A DNA stretch of 64,000 nt from Paracrocinitomix mangrovi (lineage in GTDB: Bacteria > Bacteroidota > Bacteroidia > Flavobacteriales_D > Crocinitomicaceae): the NCBI RefSeq assembly GCF_019740355.2, contig NZ_CP091819.1:1984001-2048000 (forward strand), read 5' to 3'. Under the pieces are notes generated by a model. The model was given only the letters and a program-made list of their open reading frames with translations, was not told where the DNA came from and ran no database searches. The translations under genes and the position numbers were made by a program. Positions within the stretch are counted from its first letter, which is position 1, and every line of letters begins with the position of its first letter. Below, one piece after another: positions 1-8,580 of this stretch.

Positions 1-236
1 ATAGCGGCGTCATCATAAGCAATTTTTACTTCTGTTCTCTCTGTAGCAGGAGCACCGGCCACGGGCTGATTCTGGATGAAATCTGAAGAAACATTGAGAT
101 TGGACCAAAAAGATTCATTCAACGAACCGTCCACCTCCACCTTTTCATCAATGCGAACGATAGTTGTTTGTTTCTTTTCTTCAGCACGAAGAATAAAAGA
201 AACCAGAATAAATATGGGCAATAAAAATCTTTTCAA
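1..236 (-). CDS. DUF5916 / CBM9-like exported protein, N-terminal fragment
   Basis: The first 78 codons of a protein whose remainder lies beyond the left edge. Read on the minus strand from a TTG at 236, it begins MKRFLLPIFILVSFILRAEE, a signal peptide. The motif IDEKVEVDGSLNESFW follows, then QPVAGAPATERTEVKIAYDD. This 'DG.LdE..W ... P..G.PaTErTEVk..YDD' pattern is the start of the carbohydrate-binding-module-9-like domain that precedes a DUF5916 domain (predicted outer-membrane barrel) in many Bacteroidota proteins. No in-frame ATG lies upstream, so TTG is the best start, without a clear ribosome binding site. Family assignment is good; function is unknown. Confidence 0.75.
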   Translation of the reverse strand, partial: MKRFLLPIFILVSFILRAEEKKQTTIVRIDEKVEVDGSLNESFWSNLNVSSDFIQNQPVAGAPATERTEVKIAYDDAA

Positions 237-303
237 AGTCAGTACAAAATTGCATACAACTTATCTTCTTTCAAAAAGAAATTTTGTTAAAGGTTGAAAT
301 TCC

Positions 304-338
304 ATAAAAAAAACCGCCTGCATTACTGTAGACGGTTT
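304..338 (-). terminator. Intrinsic terminator of the acyl-CoA dehydrogenase gene
   Basis: An AAACCG...CGGTTT stem with an imperfect inner helix (311-338), followed on the minus strand by a run of eight T (304-311). It lies 27 bases past the stop codon of the gene ending at 365, and separates it from the next minus-strand gene, which starts at 236. Confidence 0.8.
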
Positions 339-364
339 TCTTATTATTTTCTTAAATGTAAATT

Positions 365-1561
365 TTACATTTCTGGTAAATCTCTCTTAAATGAAGGGAT
401 TCCGGTAACATCCATACCTGTAATCAACAAGTGGATATCATGCGTTCCTTCATAAGTAACAACTGATTCCAGATTAGCCATGTGTCTCATGATTGAGAAT
501 TCACTTGTAATTCCCATTCCTCCAAGGATCTGTCTTGCTTCACGAGCAATTTTCAGTGCTATTTCAACATTGTTTCTTTTCGCCATTGAAATTTGAGCAG
601 AAGTTGCTTTACCTTCATTTCTCAATTGACCTAAACGATAAGTCAACAATTGTGCTTTTGTAATTTCAGTGATCATTTCAGCCAATTTTTTCTGTGTTAA
701 CTGAAATGCTCCAATTGGAACACCAAACTGTGTTCTTTCTTTAGAATATCTCAAAGCTTGATCGTAACAATCCATAGCAGCACCTAAAGCACCCCATGCT
801 ATTCCGAAACGAGCCGAATCTAAACAAGAAAGCGGAGCTCCTAATCCAGATCTACCAGGTAGGATATTTGATTTTGGAACTCTTACATTATCAAAAATCA
901 ACTCACCTGTAATTGAAGCTCTTAATGAAAGTTTTCCCTTCATTTCGGGTGCAGTAAACCCTTCCATTCCTTTTTCCACAAGCAATCCATGAATTCTTCC
1001 AGTTTCATCTTTTGCCCAAACTACGGCAACATCAGAAAGAGGAGCATTTGAAATCCACATTTTTGCTCCATTTAATATCACGTGGTCACCATCTTCTTTG
1101 AAGTTAGTTATCATTCCTGCAGGATTTGATCCGTGATCAGGCTCAGTTAAACCGAAACATCCCAAAGCATCACCACTAGCCAATCTTGGCAACCATTTTT
1201 GCTTTTGTTCTTCAGAACCGTATCTCCAAATTGGATACATAACCAATGAACTTTGAACAGAAGATGTTGATCTTAAACCAGAGTCACATCTTTCTAATTC
1301 TTGCATAATCAAACCGTATGAAATTTGATCCAATCCAGGTCCTCCATATTCTTGTGGAATATATGGCCCGAATGCACCAATCTCTCCTAAACCTTTTACA
1401 AGGTGTTGAGGAAATGCCGCTCTCTCATAATAATCTTCAATGATAGGAGAAACATTTTGTTTGATCCAGGCTCTTGTAGCCTCTCTGACCATTTTATGTT
1501 CTTCGGTCAATAAATCATCTAAATTGTAGTAATCCGGATGTGTGTATAAATCTGTTGCCAT
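365..1561 (-). CDS. Glutaryl-CoA dehydrogenase-like acyl-CoA dehydrogenase
   Basis: A 398-residue FAD flavoprotein of the acyl-CoA dehydrogenase family. These enzymes form the alpha-beta double bond of acyl-CoAs; the glutaryl-CoA subgroup also decarboxylates, giving crotonyl-CoA in lysine and tryptophan breakdown. The motifs seen are CFGLTEPDHGSNPAGM (FAD/substrate loop), the helical C-terminal domain with RTQFGVPIGAFQLTQKKLAEM and QILGGMGI, and TYEGTHDIH. The Glu of the last motif (about residue 371) sits where glutaryl-CoA dehydrogenases carry their catalytic base. An ATG 20 codons upstream (1621) is in frame, but MATDLYTHPDYYNLDDLL is the natural family N-terminus, so I start at 1561. It is a single gene followed by a terminator. 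Substrate specificity is inferred from the C-terminal motif only. Confidence 0.88.
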   Translation of the reverse strand: MATDLYTHPDYYNLDDLLTEEHKMVREATRAWIKQNVSPIIEDYYERAAFPQHLVKGLGEIGAFGPYIPQEYGGPGLDQISYGLIMQELERCDSGLRSTSSVQSSLVMYPIWRYGSEEQKQKWLPRLASGDALGCFGLTEPDHGSNPAGMITNFKEDGDHVILNGAKMWISNAPLSDVAVVWAKDETGRIHGLLVEKGMEGFTAPEMKGKLSLRASITGELIFDNVRVPKSNILPGRSGLGAPLSCLDSARFGIAWGALGAAMDCYDQALRYSKERTQFGVPIGAFQLTQKKLAEMITEITKAQLLTYRLGQLRNEGKATSAQISMAKRNNVEIALKIAREARQILGGMGITSEFSIMRHMANLESVVTYEGTHDIHLLITGMDVTGIPSFKRDLPEM

Positions 1562-1683
1562 TTTTAATTGGTTTAGTATTTTGGTTACAAGGCACAAAAA
1601 CATATCAATTGTATTTTGCATCTTGTAAAGCGCGACAAATGTATGTATTTTAACATGAATATTTTCACATGTTATTTTATATG

Positions 1684-1716
1684 TTTGACAATGCGAACAA
1701 TAAAAGGCTAATTTTG
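1684..1716 (+). promoter_or_regulatory. Bacteroidota-type promoter for the DUF4271-hemD pair
   Basis: TTTG at 1684-1687 and TAATTTTG at 1709-1716 are separated by 21 bases, matching the phylum's -33 TTTG / -7 TAnnTTTG pattern. Only seven bases separate the -7 element from the ATG at 1724, so the transcript would be leaderless or almost so. A second -7-like string, TATGTTTG, is at 1680-1687. Confidence 0.45.
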
Positions 1717-1723
1717 CAGGTAG

Positions 1724-2404
1724 ATGCCAATAAGTTTATTGAACATATTTTCAGGGGATCCACTTCACATAAATTATGAAGTGATATTTTGGATTTGCAT
1801 GGCTATTAATCTGCTATTTATTGCAATTGCCAAAACATTAAATCAACAGTACATTTCGTTATTATTTAACACTGCTATTTATAATCGATACTTAATTCAA
1901 AATACACAAGAAGAATTAAAATTAAATAGTACATCATCCATTTTATTGACCATCACTTACTTTTTGAATTTAGCCGCTTTAAGCAGTTATCAATTGGCGT
2001 TTGGATACAATGAAGTAATTCTTTATTTCGTAGGAACACTTTTAGCCGCTTCATTAATAAAATGGTTGGTGATGTGGATTCTAATTTTTGTTACCGAAAA
2101 TAGGTCCGGAATTTCTGAACATATCATGAATCATTTCATTTTTTATCAGCTTGGAGGAATCATTTTAACACCGATATTAATATTGAGTCATTTTTTTAAT
2201 GAGAATATTCACGAGACCATAGTTCTTGCATGTCTTATTTTTGCTGGGTTTTTAATCTTGTTTAGAGAAGCACAGTCTATCCTTCGAGCTTTAAAGGCAA
2301 GAATTTCTATTTTATATATTATTTTGTATCTTTGCACGCTCGAATTGGTGCCGTTAATCCTAATAATTAATGTTTTCGTCACTGATTCTGCTGGATTAAA
2401 CTAA
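1724..2404 (+). CDS. DUF4271 polytopic membrane protein
   Basis: A 226-residue, strongly hydrophobic protein with about six to seven predicted membrane helices (for example residues 20-40, 70-90, 105-125, 150-170 and 205-222). Its sequence and its position immediately before a uroporphyrinogen-III synthase gene fit the DUF4271 family of Bacteroidota, whose function is unknown. The hemD-like gene starts 17 bases after its stop, so the two are probably one transcript. The likely promoter abuts the start codon. A downstream Met exists (MAINLLF, residue 26), but the first ATG keeps the full first segment. Confidence 0.75.
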   Translation: MPISLLNIFSGDPLHINYEVIFWICMAINLLFIAIAKTLNQQYISLLFNTAIYNRYLIQNTQEELKLNSTSSILLTITYFLNLAALSSYQLAFGYNEVILYFVGTLLAASLIKWLVMWILIFVTENRSGISEHIMNHFIFYQLGGIILTPILILSHFFNENIHETIVLACLIFAGFLILFREAQSILRALKARISILYIILYLCTLELVPLILIINVFVTDSAGLN

Positions 2405-2421
2405 AAAAAGCAGTCGGATTT

Positions 2422-3168
2422 ATGAGCGTTAAAACAATTTTAGTTTCCCAACCGAAACCGGAAAGTGAAAAATCACCCTATTTTGATTTAGCAGATAAAT
2501 ATAAACTAAAGATAGACTTTAGACCATTTATCAATATTGAAGGAGTCTCAACCAGAGAATTCAGAGATCAAAAAGTTGATTTAGCAAAACATACAGCAGT
2601 TATTTTAACCAGTAAAACTGCAGTAGACCACTTTTTTAGAATCGCCGAGGAAACTAGATTTAAAGTGCCGGACGCAATGAAATATTTCTGTATGTCAGAA
2701 GCTGTTGCTTATTATTTACAGAAATATGTTGTTTATAGAAAACGTAAAATTTTCTTTGGGAAGCAAAACATTGAAGACTTGGCCGAGGTATTAAAAAAAC
2801 ACAAAGACGAAAAGTTTTTATTGCCTTGTTCAGATATTTTAAGACAAAGAATTCCAGATACACTTGAAGAATTCGGAATCAACTTTACAAAGTTGGTGCT
2901 ATACAGAACAGTAGCATCTGATTTATCTGATTTAGAAGATGTAAAGTATGACTTATTAGTATTCTTTAGTCCTTCAGGAATTGAATCTTTGTTAAAGAAC
3001 TTTCCTGAGTTTAAACAAAACTCAACAAAAATTGCAGCTTTCGGACCAACTACTGCTAATGCAGTGAAGAAATACAACTTAAGGTTGGACATCCATGCTC
3101 CTCAGCCACAGGCACCAAGTATGTCTATGGCAATTGAGCAGTTCATCAAAAGCAACAAAAAGAAATAA
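2422..3168 (+). CDS. hemD: Uroporphyrinogen-III synthase
   Basis: A 248-residue cytoplasmic enzyme of the HemD family, which closes hydroxymethylbilane with inversion of ring D to give uroporphyrinogen III in haem and sirohaem synthesis. The bilobed Rossmann-like pattern is visible: KTILVSQPKP at the start of lobe 1, VILTSKTAVDHFFR, then LVFFSPSGIESLLKNF and IAAFGPTTANAVKKYNL, the typical 'f.SpsgV......aiGptTa.al' signature. Sequence conservation in this family is low, so the call rests on these motifs and on the DUF4271 neighbour, which is customary in this phylum. A strong terminator follows 20 bases after the stop. Confidence 0.88.
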   Translation: MSVKTILVSQPKPESEKSPYFDLADKYKLKIDFRPFINIEGVSTREFRDQKVDLAKHTAVILTSKTAVDHFFRIAEETRFKVPDAMKYFCMSEAVAYYLQKYVVYRKRKIFFGKQNIEDLAEVLKKHKDEKFLLPCSDILRQRIPDTLEEFGINFTKLVLYRTVASDLSDLEDVKYDLLVFFSPSGIESLLKNFPEFKQNSTKIAAFGPTTANAVKKYNLRLDIHAPQPQAPSMSMAIEQFIKSNKKK

Positions 3169-3188
3169 TTGTTATTGAAACAAATTGT

Positions 3189-3219
3189 AATCCGCTAGTT
3201 TGCGCTAGCGGATTTTTTT
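3189..3219 (+). terminator. Intrinsic terminator after hemD
   Basis: A perfect 10-bp inverted repeat, AATCCGCTAG / CTAGCGGATT (3189-3198 and 3205-3214), loop TTTGCG, followed by a T run (3213-3219). Confidence 0.92.
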
Positions 3220-3330
3220 ATTTCAAATAATAGTTAAGTATTGATGTTTAATAACTTTTTTACTTCTATTAGTTTGTAGCACTAGCCATTGCGGTTTAAT
3301 TTTATATTTTTACCCCAAGACATCAGATCA

Positions 3331-5811
3331 ATGAACCTACTTGAGAAACTTAAACCTAAAAAGAAGGCCGATAATAAGAAGGCAGACACCGCTGAAGCGT
3401 CTGACAAACTAAAAAAGAGCACAAGAAGAATAATTCTTGTAATTGTTTGGCTGGGAGCATTTTCTCCATTCTTTGCTATCATTTTTGGACTTTGGTTAGC
3501 AAATGACAGCATTCCATCACACGAAGAATTAGCAAATCCACCTGACAAGCAAGCTTCAATTATTTATTCTGCAGATGGAGTTGAAATGGGTAGATTTTGG
3601 AGTGTCAACAGAAAAAGTGTTGATTACAATAAAATATCTCCATATGTTGTAAGTGCTTTAATTTCAACAGAAGATGAGCGTTACTACGAACATGCAGGTG
3701 TAGATTTTTATGGAATAGCAAGAGCGATTGGGAAAGCAGCCATGGGTAAAGATGGTGGAGGCGCCAGTACTATTTCTCAACAGTTAGCTAAATTACTTTA
3801 CACTGTTACAGATACTGTAAACGGTGGTGTAGCAAAAAGTAAAAAAGACCGATTGATTCAAAAATTTGGTGAAAATATTTTAGCAGTAAGGCTGGAAAGA
3901 GCATACACTAAAGAAGAGATTCTTACCATGTATCTTAACAATTTTGACTTTTTATACAATGCTGTAGGTATCTCTTCTGCAGCACAAGTATACTTTAACA
4001 AAGCACCTATTGACTTAAAAATGGAAGAAGCTGCTATGTTGGTTGGAATGTGTAAAAATCCGGGATTATATAATCCATTAAAATTCCAACTTCGCAGTAG
4101 ATATGACGCAGGTCCTGAAGGACAATCAGCCTATGAAAAAGACAGTGCTAATGCTTATAACAGAAGAAATACTGTTTTAGATTTATGGTGTAGAAACAGT
4201 TCAGAAGGCAACGAATATCTTTCTTCTACAATTACTCAGGCACAATGCGATTCACTTAAAAAACTACCTATTGTTGTGGATTATCAAAAAGTTGATCACA
4301 AAGAAGGTTTGGCTCCTCACTTTAGAGAAGTTTTGCGTAAGGAGTTAACTTCAAGATTAAATGAACAAGATGAAGATGGCAATTACATTATAGCAAAACA
4401 AGACGGTACGCCATATAATATCTATAAGGACGGATTAAGAATCTATACCACCATAGATTCTAGAATGCAAGCACATGCTGAATATGCTGTTCAAGAACAT
4501 ATGTCAACAACTTTGCAGATTGAGTTTGACAAGAATAATAATCGTAACAAAAGACCTCCTTTTGGAAATGAAGTAACAGAAGAAAGAATTGATCAAATCA
4601 TGAATTCTGCTATTAAAAATTCAGACAGATATAGAGAAATGTCTGCAGCAGGCCATTCAGAAGCATCAATTGAAAAAGCCTTCAACACTCCAACAGAAAT
4701 GAAAGTTTTCTCTTATTGGGGAGATTTTGACACCATTATGACTCCTTATGATTCAATCAAATACTATAAGAGTCAACTACAAGCAGGATTAATGTCAATG
4801 GATCCAAAAACAGGTTTTGTAAAAGCCTGGGTTGGTGGACCGGATTTCAATCACTTTGCATATGATCATGTTAAGCAGTCTAAAAGACAAGTTGGGTCTA
4901 CAATTAAACCATTTGTATATGCAGCAGCTATTTATTTAGGATTAATTGACCCTTGCAGTGCTTTTGCAGATGTTGATTATTGTATAGATGTACCTAAAAG
5001 TCCAACAAGAATGGAAAGCTGGTGTCCGGCAACAGGTACTAAAAATACCGGAGATTTAATTCCTGCAAAATGCGGTTTAGCTGGATCATTGAATAATATT
5101 ACTGTCGCTGTAATGAAAGAAATGGGACCACAAGCCGGACCTCAAACAATGAGCATTTTGCTTAAAAATGTTGGAATAAACTTAAAACCAGAAGAAGTTG
5201 TTGCAGCTATGTGTTTAGGACCAATGGATGTTTCACTTTACGACATGGTAGGAGCTCAAAGTACATTTGCCAATAAAGGTCTATTTATCAAACCAATCTA
5301 CATTATGCGTGTTGAAGATAGAAATGGTAACGTTTTAATTGATCTTGAATATGAAATGCACGAAGCAATGCCTGAAGTTTTAGCATTTACAATGCTTGAA
5401 ATGATGAAAGGAGCGGTAAATGGAGCTTCTAATGTACATCAAGGAGGACAAGTTTATGCAACAAGTTCAAGTTTGAGAAGCAGCAGACCATGGGGAGGAT
5501 TGAAATATTCTATAGCAGGTAAAACCGGAACAACTAATGGTGCATCTGATGGTTGGTTTATGGGACTTACACCAGATTTAGTAACAGGTGTTTGGGTAGG
5601 TGCTGATGATCGAGACATTCACTTTAGATCTTATCCTTGGGGTCAAGGTGCCAGAATGGCTTTACCTATTTGGGGATACTATATGCAAAAAGTATATGGA
5701 GACTCGAGATTAGATATAAGTAAAGGTGATTTTGAGGCACCTCCTATCATTGAATATGATCCAACCATATTTAACTGTAGCAAATCACAAGGTATTGATC
5801 CTTTGTTCTAA
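3331..5811 (+). CDS. Class A penicillin-binding protein (PBP1A type, GT51 + transpeptidase)
   Basis: A bifunctional peptidoglycan synthase of 826 residues anchored in the inner membrane. After a Lys-rich cytoplasmic tail and one TM helix (about residues 33-58), the GT51 glycosyltransferase domain carries STEDERYYEHAGVDF with catalytic Glu114, GGASTISQQLAK and EILTMYLNN. The transpeptidase domain carries the three acyl-enzyme motifs: STIK with Ser523, SLNN, and KTGT at Lys731 (AGKTGTTNGASDGWF). All catalytic residues are present and the length is normal. An in-frame ATG at 3289 would add 14 residues, but MNLLEKLKPKKK at 3331 is the better start. A weak promoter-like TTTG/TAATTTTA pair is at 3273-3304. 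It is apparently transcribed alone. Confidence 0.93.
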   Translation: MNLLEKLKPKKKADNKKADTAEASDKLKKSTRRIILVIVWLGAFSPFFAIIFGLWLANDSIPSHEELANPPDKQASIIYSADGVEMGRFWSVNRKSVDYNKISPYVVSALISTEDERYYEHAGVDFYGIARAIGKAAMGKDGGGASTISQQLAKLLYTVTDTVNGGVAKSKKDRLIQKFGENILAVRLERAYTKEEILTMYLNNFDFLYNAVGISSAAQVYFNKAPIDLKMEEAAMLVGMCKNPGLYNPLKFQLRSRYDAGPEGQSAYEKDSANAYNRRNTVLDLWCRNSSEGNEYLSSTITQAQCDSLKKLPIVVDYQKVDHKEGLAPHFREVLRKELTSRLNEQDEDGNYIIAKQDGTPYNIYKDGLRIYTTIDSRMQAHAEYAVQEHMSTTLQIEFDKNNNRNKRPPFGNEVTEERIDQIMNSAIKNSDRYREMSAAGHSEASIEKAFNTPTEMKVFSYWGDFDTIMTPYDSIKYYKSQLQAGLMSMDPKTGFVKAWVGGPDFNHFAYDHVKQSKRQVGSTIKPFVYAAAIYLGLIDPCSAFADVDYCIDVPKSPTRMESWCPATGTKNTGDLIPAKCGLAGSLNNITVAVMKEMGPQAGPQTMSILLKNVGINLKPEEVVAAMCLGPMDVSLYDMVGAQSTFANKGLFIKPIYIMRVEDRNGNVLIDLEYEMHEAMPEVLAFTMLEMMKGAVNGASNVHQGGQVYATSSSLRSSRPWGGLKYSIAGKTGTTNGASDGWFMGLTPDLVTGVWVGADDRDIHFRSYPWGQGARMALPIWGYYMQKVYGDSRLDISKGDFEAPPIIEYDPTIFNCSKSQGIDPLF

Positions 5812-5865
5812 ATAAATTTGAAAGAATTAATCTGTAAAAGAGACAATCTTTATTAATTTTAAAAC

Positions 5866-6564
5866 ATGAACAAAGTTGTAGACAATGTTGAAGCAGCCTG
5901 CGAAGGTATTGAAGACGGAATGACTTTAATGCTTGGAGGATTTGGGTTGTGTGGAATTCCTGAAAACTGTATTGCTCAATTAGTAAAATTGGGAGTCAAA
6001 GATTTAACGTGTATTTCTAATAATGCAGGAGTTGATGATTTTGGTTTAGGTTTATTACTTCAAAAAAGGCAAATCAAAAAAATGATTTCGTCTTATGTTG
6101 GAGAGAACGACGAGTTTGAAAGACAAATGCTAAGTGGGGAATTAGAAGTTGATCTTATCCCCCAAGGATCTTTAGCTGAACGTTGTAGAGCAGGAGGAGC
6201 CGGAATACCAGCATTTTACACACCTGCAGGTTACGGAACTGAAGTAGCTGAAGGTAAAGAGGTAAAAGTTTACAACGGAAAACCTCATATTTTGGAAACA
6301 GCTTTAACTGCTGACTTTGCCATTGTAAAAGCCTGGAAAGGGGATACTGAAGGAAACCTGGTATTTAAAGCAACTGCCAGAAATTTCAATCCTATGATGG
6401 CAATGGCAGGTAAAATTACAATTGCAGAAGTTGAAGAATTGGTTCCTGCGGGAGAACTTGATCCAAACTTCATCCATACGCCGGGTATATTTGTTCAACG
6501 AATTTTTCAAGGTGAGAAATTTGAAAAAAGAATTGAACAAAGAACTGTACGCCCTAGAGCATAA
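5866..6564 (+). CDS. scoA: 3-oxoacid CoA-transferase subunit A
   Basis: The 232-residue alpha subunit of a family I CoA transferase (succinyl-CoA:3-ketoacid type), which moves CoA from succinyl-CoA to acetoacetate. The motifs are [17 protein letters not shown] near the N-terminus, [26 protein letters not shown] and [23 protein letters not shown], all characteristic of the A subunit. The B subunit is normally directly downstream; here it is 4 kb away (10529), with two membrane-protein genes between them on the same strand. The next gene starts only 27 bases after the stop, so co-transcription is likely. Confidence 0.92.
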   Translation: MNKVVDNVEAACEGIEDGMTLMLGGFGLCGIPENCIAQLVKLGVKDLTCISNNAGVDDFGLGLLLQKRQIKKMISSYVGENDEFERQMLSGELEVDLIPQGSLAERCRAGGAGIPAFYTPAGYGTEVAEGKEVKVYNGKPHILETALTADFAIVKAWKGDTEGNLVFKATARNFNPMMAMAGKITIAEVEELVPAGELDPNFIHTPGIFVQRIFQGEKFEKRIEQRTVRPRA

Positions 6565-6591
6565 TTCTTACTTTGACGTGAAGACCAACTG

Positions 6592-8358
6592 ATGTTTTCA
6601 CGACTATTATCATATCGACATTTATCGGCTGTTACATTAGCAGCTTTGAGCTTGTTTATCATCTTGCTCTCAATATTTGTTGGACCCCCATTACCTCTTT
6701 CATGGGATACAATTGGTTATTATTCATATCTAACTGAATTATTCACTGATGGAAGTATCCACATTGAAAACCTATCTTATTACGAGCATATTGTTGACAC
6801 ATATGATAATTCTAACACATTGTATCAATTCATCACTTTAGAAAATGGAGCCATTATTACAAAATACACCTCTGGTTGGTCAATTGTAAATAGTCCCTTC
6901 ATGTTAATTGCACATCTGTTTGCAGGATGGTTTGGATATGCACAGGATGGGTACAGTGACCCATATCAAATTGCTTTGTTCGTGTCCAGCTTGTTTTACA
7001 CACTTCTAGGATTAATTGTAATGAGAAAAGTGCTACTTCATTTTTTTAGCGACAAACTCACTGCACTTCTACTTGTTATTTTAGTTCTGGGAACAAACTA
7101 TTTACACACCAATTATTCTTGTATAGGAACTGTTCATGTTTATCTATTTCCACTTTATGCTTTATTACTTTTGTTCACAATCAAATTTCATCAAAATAAA
7201 CGCATAAAATACAGTATCATTTTAGGAGTAATTCTTGGTTTAATGATGTTGATTAGGCCAACTGAAATTATAGCTATTTTAATACCACTTTTATATGGAA
7301 TAAATAGTTTTAAATCGTTTTTATTACGTTTTAAACAATATTTTAAAAGTCCATATTATTATGCTTTATCCCTTACAATTATTGGGATTTATGGAATTCA
7401 GATGTTGTTCTGGTATAAAACGACAGGTAGTCCACTTGTATACACTTATTTAAACCCGGCTGAAGGCTTGGATTTTGACAAGCCACACCTTTTGGAAGTA
7501 CTCTTTAGTTTTAGAAAAGGATGGTTGATTTATACCCCAATAATGATATTTGTGCTTATCGGAATTTATCGTTCATACAAACTAAAAAACCAACTGTATT
7601 TTTCCTTTTCAATTTTCTTGATTTTATATCTATATGTCACTTCATGTTGGACAAGCTGGTGGTACGCCGGAAGTTTTTCGCTAAGGCAATTAGAACATAT
7701 TTATCCAATTTGCTTACTACTTATTGGCTTCTCAATTTATCAATTAAAGCCTGCTATACAGAAATTCAATTTATCAGTTATTGGCATTTTCATTTTGCTC
7801 AACTTATTTCAAACTTGGCAATTTCAAAATGGTATTTTACATATGTCAAGAATGAGTTCAGCCTATTACTTTTCAATATTTGGCCAAACCTCAGCACCAA
7901 CAGAAAAACAAAAATCTCTTTTATTAATTGACAGAAGTCTTGAGAATTTTGAAAACAAATCAGCATATAAATTAGTTAAGCAAATTGAGTCTCCTTTTAA
8001 TAATTTAGTTCTATCACAAGAAAATCCCTACTCTCCTGCTATTAAATTCTCATATAATGACATCAGTGAACAAGATCACCTTTGGTTAATTGCCACATCA
8101 GAAATAGAACAAATAGATAGTAATAGCACTATTCCAGATTTGCATCTTTGCATATATACCACCAACGAACATGGCGTATATAACTGGAGAAAGAAATCGT
8201 TGGCTGAATTCTATAATACTAAAGGGAACATTTCTTTTGAATACTTAACTCCTCATCTTAGATCAGAAAAAGACACCATTGCAGTAAGCTTGTGGCATCA
8301 AAATGGTGAGGCGGTTCAGGCTAAAAATCTAGAATTATTTGTTTACGAGAAAAAATAA
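6592..8358 (+). CDS. GT-C-like polytopic membrane protein, paralogue 1
   Basis: A 588-residue protein with about 10-12 membrane helices in its first 430 residues and a soluble C-terminal part. An early Asp in the first periplasmic loop (LSWDTIGYYSYL) resembles the acidic residue of GT-C glycosyltransferases that use lipid-linked sugars. Segments shared with the proteins at 8555 and 48158 are GYYSYL, RPTEIIAILIPLLYGI, FSFRKGWLIYTP and SWWYAGSFSLRQLEH. It lies between scoA and scoB with short spacing. I infer glycosyl transfer from topology and motif order only. No substrate can be named, and the call could be wrong if the early Asp is not catalytic. Confidence 0.6.
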   Translation: MFSRLLSYRHLSAVTLAALSLFIILLSIFVGPPLPLSWDTIGYYSYLTELFTDGSIHIENLSYYEHIVDTYDNSNTLYQFITLENGAIITKYTSGWSIVNSPFMLIAHLFAGWFGYAQDGYSDPYQIALFVSSLFYTLLGLIVMRKVLLHFFSDKLTALLLVILVLGTNYLHTNYSCIGTVHVYLFPLYALLLLFTIKFHQNKRIKYSIILGVILGLMMLIRPTEIIAILIPLLYGINSFKSFLLRFKQYFKSPYYYALSLTIIGIYGIQMLFWYKTTGSPLVYTYLNPAEGLDFDKPHLLEVLFSFRKGWLIYTPIMIFVLIGIYRSYKLKNQLYFSFSIFLILYLYVTSCWTSWWYAGSFSLRQLEHIYPICLLLIGFSIYQLKPAIQKFNLSVIGIFILLNLFQTWQFQNGILHMSRMSSAYYFSIFGQTSAPTEKQKSLLLIDRSLENFENKSAYKLVKQIESPFNNLVLSQENPYSPAIKFSYNDISEQDHLWLIATSEIEQIDSNSTIPDLHLCIYTTNEHGVYNWRKKSLAEFYNTKGNISFEYLTPHLRSEKDTIAVSLWHQNGEAVQAKNLELFVYEKK

Positions 8359-8525
8359 AACATTCATTCTTTCGTATAGGACAAATGAAAGTACTTTTGA
8401 TTATTTGGAAATGAAGATTCTTATATGTTCCACATGACTTAGAACATCTCAAATTAACTCATGAAAAGTAGAAAAATTAATAACCAAACCTAGAATCACA
8501 GACCGAATAGAAAAAACATAGAGGC

Positions 8526-8580
8526 CTTTGAAGCAAACCACCCAAAACTAAACTTTGAAGCAATTTAACCCAAAACTAAA
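8526..8580 (+). repeat. Tandem duplication of the start region of the second GT-C-like gene
   Basis: Two adjacent copies of a unit of 27 and 28 bases (8526-8552 and 8553-8580), both beginning CTTTGAAGCAA and ending CCCAAAACTAAA. The second copy contains the TTG start used by the gene at 8555. The first copy contains the equivalent TTG (8528), which opens a seven-codon frame ending at TAA (8549-8551). Confidence 0.85.

Noticed and set aside
1562-1621. The 20-residue N-terminal extension of the acyl-CoA dehydrogenase
   Set aside because: It does not resemble the family's start and lacks conserved residues. The ATG at 1561 fits.
7521-7931. A 136-residue frame on the plus strand within the first GT-C gene
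   Set aside because: It is a shadow in another reading frame, with no start signal or domain.
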